The notes under the pieces were generated by a model. The model made no database searches, was not told where the DNA came from, and saw nothing but the letters and a program-made list of their open reading frames with translations. The position numbers and the translations under genes were made by a program. A stretch of DNA of 8,738 nucleotides from Syntrophomonas sp964422685 (lineage in GTDB: Bacteria; Bacillota; Syntrophomonadia; Syntrophomonadales; Syntrophomonadaceae), in assembly GCA_964422685.1 (NCBI GenBank), contig CAYRCG010000091.1, forward strand, positions 1 through 8,738, in the 5' to 3' direction. Shown piece after piece: positions 5,619-8,738 of this stretch; position 1 is the first letter of the stretch; every line of letters starts with the position of its first letter.

Positions 5619-7070
5619 TCAAAAATTGAAATAAAGGAATTCACTTACACCGCTCAGGCTCAGTATGGCAGCTAGGGCCATAGCCCCTACCCACAGGGCA
5701 TTCCGCAGCCCCGGAGTGAAATCACCCTCTAATTCCATGGAATTGCGCCATAACAGGACTAGAAAGAGGCTAGCTGATAGCCATAGGACCAAGCGGCTTG
5801 GGTCAGGCAGGCTAAAGTCCCCGAAGCTTACCCCAACAGGGACAAAAGCGGCCACTCTCTCTGCCAGCCTAGCCGGCAGTATAACACCGTTTAAACCTAA
5901 CATGCCTTTGATGACATTTATAGCTTCGGTCCAGCTACTGGCACGGAAGAATACCCAAGTGAGATTTATAAAGTTGAAGCAGAGAAACCAAGCCAGAGCA
6001 CGCTTCATCTGCAGCCCGCTCTTCTGCCAGAGGCGATGAACGACCAGGGCTAACCCATGCAAAAACCCCCAGAACACAAAGGTCCAGGCCGCCCCATGCC
6101 AAAGACCGCCCAGCAAAAAGGTTATTATCAGGTTGCGATAGAGCTTAATATCACCATAGCGATTTCCCCCTAGTGGGATATAAAGATAGTTGCGCAAGAA
6201 ACGGCTGAGAGTCATATGCCAGCGCCGCCAAAATTCCTGGATATTCAAGGATTTGTAGGGCGAATTGAAATTTATGGGCAAGCGGATATTGAACATCAAA
6301 GCCAACCCTAAGGCCATATCACTATAGCCGCTAAAGTCGAAATATATTTGGAAGGTATAGGAAAGGGAAACCATCCAGGCTTCTAGGAGGCTCAAACTGG
6401 CGGCTTGGCCGAAGCCGAAGCTGGCCCAGGTCGCGAGGGTGTCGGCGATTATCACCTTTTTGAACAAGCCCGTAAAAAAAAGGAAGAGCCCCCGGGAGAC
6501 ATTTTCGTAATTCCAGGTTTTGTTTTCCGCGGAAGCGAATTGGGGCATCATTTCCCGGTGGTGAACAATGGGACCGGCGATAAGGTGGGGGAAAAAGCTG
6601 ACGAACAGGGCATAATTCAACCAGTCATATTCCCTAGCCTTACCCTGGTAGGCATCTGCCAGGTAGGCGATCTGCTGGAAAGTGAAGAAACTTATCGCCA
6701 AAGGCAGGATTAATCCCAGGAGGGAAAAATGAGCGGAAAAAAGTGCGTTTATATTGCCGATGAAGAAATCCGCATATTTGAAATAAGCTAAAAGGCCTAA
6801 ATTTCCGCCGATGCCCAGGAACAGCAATAAACGCCGGCGATGGTCCGGGCTACCCAACTCGGCCAAACGGGAGCCGATCAGATAATTAAATAGCATGGAG
6901 AATAGGATTAGGGGCAGGTAGATTATATTCCACCAGCTATAGAAAAAGAGCGAAGCCAGGACCAGCCAGGCCTTGGCCGCCCCTTTCCTGCCACGATGAT
7001 TAAGAAAAAAATACCCCAGTATGGTGAGGGGCAAAAAGCAAAATATAAACTCGTAGGAATTGAATAACAA
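5619..7070 (-). CDS. MBOAT family membrane O-acyltransferase (AlgI/DltB type)
   Basis: A 483-residue polytopic membrane protein with the hallmark start MLFNSYEFIFCFLP. In order: YFKYADFF (96-103), PHLIAGPIVHHREMMPQF (161-178), QIYFDFSGYSDMA (241-253), EFWRRWHMTLSRFLRNYLYI (279-298), PLGGNRYG (299-306) and GGLWHGAAWTFVFWG (321-335). His325 is the expected invariant catalytic histidine and His285 belongs to the conserved W-R-R-W-H motif. AlgI and DltB relatives pass acyl groups (acetyl or D-alanyl) across the membrane to extracellular polymers, usually with a membrane-anchored SGNH partner; a candidate is encoded downstream at 4814-3828. Length is normal and no motif is lost. The start codon is TTG: the in-frame codons back to an upstream TAA contain no other start, and the family N-terminus begins exactly here. 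The ribosome binding site is weak. Donor and polymer are unknown, so no specific gene name is given. Confidence 0.93.
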   Translation of the reverse strand: MLFNSYEFIFCFLPLTILGYFFLNHRGRKGAAKAWLVLASLFFYSWWNIIYLPLILFSMLFNYLIGSRLAELGSPDHRRRLLLFLGIGGNLGLLAYFKYADFFIGNINALFSAHFSLLGLILPLAISFFTFQQIAYLADAYQGKAREYDWLNYALFVSFFPHLIAGPIVHHREMMPQFASAENKTWNYENVSRGLFLFFTGLFKKVIIADTLATWASFGFGQAASLSLLEAWMVSLSYTFQIYFDFSGYSDMALGLALMFNIRLPINFNSPYKSLNIQEFWRRWHMTLSRFLRNYLYIPLGGNRYGDIKLYRNLIITFLLGGLWHGAAWTFVFWGFLHGLALVVHRLWQKSGLQMKRALAWFLCFNFINLTWVFFRASSWTEAINVIKGMLGLNGVILPARLAERVAAFVPVGVSFGDFSLPDPSRLVLWLSASLFLVLLWRNSMELEGDFTPGLRNALWVGAMALAAILSLSGVSEFLYFNF

Positions 7071-7157
7071 TCTTCTATCACATCCGCTGCGGCTTTAAAT
7101 ACAAAACAGAACAAAAGCCTCTAGGTTTTAAGCGCTGAACCGGCCAGACTATCACCA
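7071..7157 (-). other. Spacer between lysS and the MBOAT gene
   Basis: This 87-bp gap has no gene. On the minus strand a small imperfect stem (about 7129-7113, AAAACC/GGCTTTT with one mismatch) is followed by a T-rich tract, which could be a weak lysS terminator. Only a poor purine stretch (GATAGAAGA) precedes the TTG start of the MBOAT gene. No clear promoter was recognised. Confidence 0.35.
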
Positions 7158-8633
7158 TCATTCACTGCGTGGCCGCAGGGTGGGGAAAAGGATAACATCC
7201 CTGATGGAGGGGGAGCCGGTTATCAGCATCACCAGGCGATCAATTCCTATGCCCATTCCTCCGGCAGGAGGCATACCGTATTCCAAAGCATTTATGTAAT
7301 CCTCATCCATCATGTGGGCTTCCGCGTCGCCGCCGGCCCTTTTTTCAACCTGCTTGAGAAAACGTTCCTTCTGGTCTAAGGGGTCGTTCAACTCGGAAAA
7401 GGCATTAGCTATTTCCCGCTGCATGATAAAAAGCTCGAAGCGATCTGTGAGCTCGGGGGTTTCGAGGTTTCTCTTGGCCAGGGGGGATACTTCCACCGGA
7501 TGTCCGAAGACAAAAGTGGGTTGGATGAGCTTGTCCTCCACAAATTGTTCGAAAACTTCGTTTATAAGTTCTCCCCGGGAAGCAGTAGTTTTCACTTCTA
7601 ACCCCAATTGCTTCGCTGATTGACGGGCGGTTTCATCATCCTTTACAAGAGAGAAATCCAATCCGGTAGCTTCCCTTATGGCATCTAACATGGTCAACCG
7701 CTGCCAAGGAGGGGTAAAATCAATCTCTTGCCCTTCAAAATCTACCTGCATCCGGCCGTTGACCTTGAAGATCACGGCGGAAATTAAGTTTTCACAAAGC
7801 CTCATCATATCGCTATAATCGCCATAAGCCTGGTAGATTTCTAGCATAGTAAACTCGGGGTTATGGCGGGTGGATATGCCTTCATTACGGAAGTTGCGAT
7901 TTATCTCGTAAACCTTTTCTAAGCCGCCCACCAGCAAACGCTTGAGGTAAAGCTCCGGGGCTATACGCAAAAATAGTTCCATATCCAATGCGTTATGATG
8001 GGTGATAAAGGGACGGGCATTAGCCCCGCCCGGGATGGGCTGCATCATAGGGGTTTCGACTTCCAGGAAGCCCCCCTCATCCAGGTAATTCCTTATTTCC
8101 TTGATTATATGGCTGCGCTTGATGAATACTTCTTTAACCTCCGGGTTTACGATCAAATCTACATAACGCTGGCGGTAGCGAAGCTCCACATCCTTCAGGC
8201 CATGCCACTTTTCCGGCAGGGGCGTAAGAGATTTAGCCAGATAGCATAGATCCCTAACATGGACACTAATTTCTCCCTTCTGCGTACGGAAAACATCGCC
8301 TTGCAGACCTAGGATATCCCCTATGTCTAGTCTTTTGAACAACTCATATTTTTCCGGGCCCAAATCATCCCGGCGAAAATAAAGCTGAATGCTGCCGGAA
8401 TAGTCGACCAGATTAGCAAAACCAGCCTTGCCATGCCTGCGCTTGGACATTATCCGTCCGGCAATCTTTACCGTAGTTCCTTCTAATTCATTGAAACTAT
8501 CCTTAATATTTCCTGCGGTAGCATCGCGCTCAAACCTCCGGCCAAAAGGCTCGACCCCCATTTCCTTCAGCTCGGCCAGTTTCTCCAAGCGTACTTTCCT
8601 AAGTTCGCTGATATTTAATTCGCCTTCCGACAT
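7158..8633 (-). CDS. lysS: Lysyl-tRNA synthetase, class II
   Basis: A 491-residue cytoplasmic enzyme that attaches lysine to tRNA-Lys using ATP. The N-terminal OB-fold anticodon-binding domain spans about residues 54-135 (VKIAGRIMSKRRHGKAGFAN, 55-74). The class II catalytic core follows: motif 1 around 175-201 (IIKEIRNYLDEGGFLEVETP), motif 2 FRNEGISTRHNPEFTMLE (248-265), and motif 3 GMGIGIDRLVMLI (459-471), with the substrate-site stretch near ANAFSELNDP (409-418). Length is standard for bacterial LysS, and nothing appears truncated. A longer frame opens at TTG 8663, but the ATG at 8633 is preferred: AGGGGGA (8648-8642) lies eight bases upstream, the longer form would include this site, and its start codon falls inside a hairpin repeat. 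In many Firmicutes lysS follows greA; that gene, if present, is outside the window. Confidence 0.98.
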   Translation of the reverse strand: MSEGELNISELRKVRLEKLAELKEMGVEPFGRRFERDATAGNIKDSFNELEGTTVKIAGRIMSKRRHGKAGFANLVDYSGSIQLYFRRDDLGPEKYELFKRLDIGDILGLQGDVFRTQKGEISVHVRDLCYLAKSLTPLPEKWHGLKDVELRYRQRYVDLIVNPEVKEVFIKRSHIIKEIRNYLDEGGFLEVETPMMQPIPGGANARPFITHHNALDMELFLRIAPELYLKRLLVGGLEKVYEINRNFRNEGISTRHNPEFTMLEIYQAYGDYSDMMRLCENLISAVIFKVNGRMQVDFEGQEIDFTPPWQRLTMLDAIREATGLDFSLVKDDETARQSAKQLGLEVKTTASRGELINEVFEQFVEDKLIQPTFVFGHPVEVSPLAKRNLETPELTDRFELFIMQREIANAFSELNDPLDQKERFLKQVEKRAGGDAEAHMMDEDYINALEYGMPPAGGMGIGIDRLVMLITGSPSIRDVILFPTLRPRSE

Positions 8634-8658
8634 TAAAACAATCCCCCTAAATTCTTTG

Positions 8659-8715
8659 CACAAAGGGACGGTTCTTCTGTGTCGCGCTGCGACCCAGAAG
8701 AACCGTCCCTTTGTG
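8659..8715. repeat. Near-perfect 57-nt hairpin (REP-like) upstream of lysS
   Basis: Arms 8659-8679 and 8695-8715 are exactly complementary over 21 bp. After one mismatch (8680/8694) a further 5-bp stem (GTCGC 8681-8685 with GCGAC 8689-8693) closes on a GCT triloop, giving 26 pairs in all. The core GGGACGGTTCT is shared with the direct repeats at 5500-5570. There is no T-run on either side, so it is not a typical terminator. It lies 25 bases before the lysS ATG and would be in its leader if transcription starts further upstream. A dispersed REP/MITE-like element is the likeliest identity. Confidence 0.9.
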
Positions 8716-8738
8716 TCGTTGCCTATTATTTCACTTTT
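8716..8738. other. Window edge, nothing assignable
   Basis: The last 23 bases after the hairpin are A/T-rich. They hold no recognisable gene end, promoter or terminator that can be judged without the sequence beyond the window. Confidence 0.4.

Noticed and set aside
5406..5675. Plus-strand frame of 89 codons across the repeat region
   Set aside because: It runs through the antitoxin start, its promoter, both direct repeats and the MBOAT 3' end, and has no family features.
7113..7129. Intrinsic terminator after lysS
   Set aside because: The stem is only about five true pairs with a mismatch; the T-rich tract that follows is suggestive but not enough for a separate call.
8634..8663. Ten-residue N-terminal extension of LysS starting at TTG 8663
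   Set aside because: The TTG lies inside the hairpin repeat and the extension contains the ribosome binding site of the better ATG at 8633.
8634..8738. T-box or other amino-acid riboswitch leader for lysS
   Set aside because: The only structure is a simple long hairpin; no T-box motif or terminator/antiterminator pair is visible in the bases available.

Overview
The window looks like chromosome from a Gram-positive, anaerobic, Clostridia-type Firmicute of moderate GC, possibly near the Syntrophomonas/Desulfotomaculum groups. This placement is inference. It rests on strong GGAGG ribosome binding sites, a DUF5693-type membrane protein (a family I know mainly from Firmicutes) and short repeats with a GGGACGGTTCT core that I associate with such genomes. 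No rRNA, tRNA, CRISPR array, transposase or prophage gene was seen.

Layout. Positions 1-190 hold no gene but contain a duplicated 33-bp leader element and a heptamer tandem repeat. Two plus-strand genes follow: an MVF/MurJ-family lipid-linked-sugar flippase (191-1681) and a DUF5693 protein (1753-3792) with a large extracytoplasmic domain and a multi-span membrane domain. They converge at about 3793-3827 with a minus-strand series. Read in its own direction (right to left), that series is: lysS, lysyl-tRNA synthetase (8633-7158); an AlgI/DltB-type MBOAT O-acyltransferase (7070-5619); a repeat-rich intergenic stretch (5618-5427); an AbrB-like antitoxin (5426-5124) overlapping a RelE/ParE-like toxin (5131-4874); and a membrane-anchored SGNH-hydrolase-like protein (4814-3828).

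How the genes may work together. The flippase and DUF5693 protein fit a cell-envelope or exopolysaccharide export role. The MBOAT and SGNH-like proteins resemble the two halves of an acyl-transfer machine that decorates extracellular polymers, like AlgI with AlgJ/AlgX or DltB with DltD. The toxin-antitoxin cassette lies between these presumed partners. It has its own good promoter and a perfect 14-bp palindrome over the -10 box, and two 31-bp direct repeats sit just upstream.

Most noteworthy: the cassette splitting the acylation pair, the compact promoter/operator of the cassette, and a dispersed repeat family sharing GGGACGGTTCT, found as a direct-repeat pair at 5500-5570 and as a near-perfect 57-nt hairpin in front of lysS. 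No wholly new system can be proven from this window alone.
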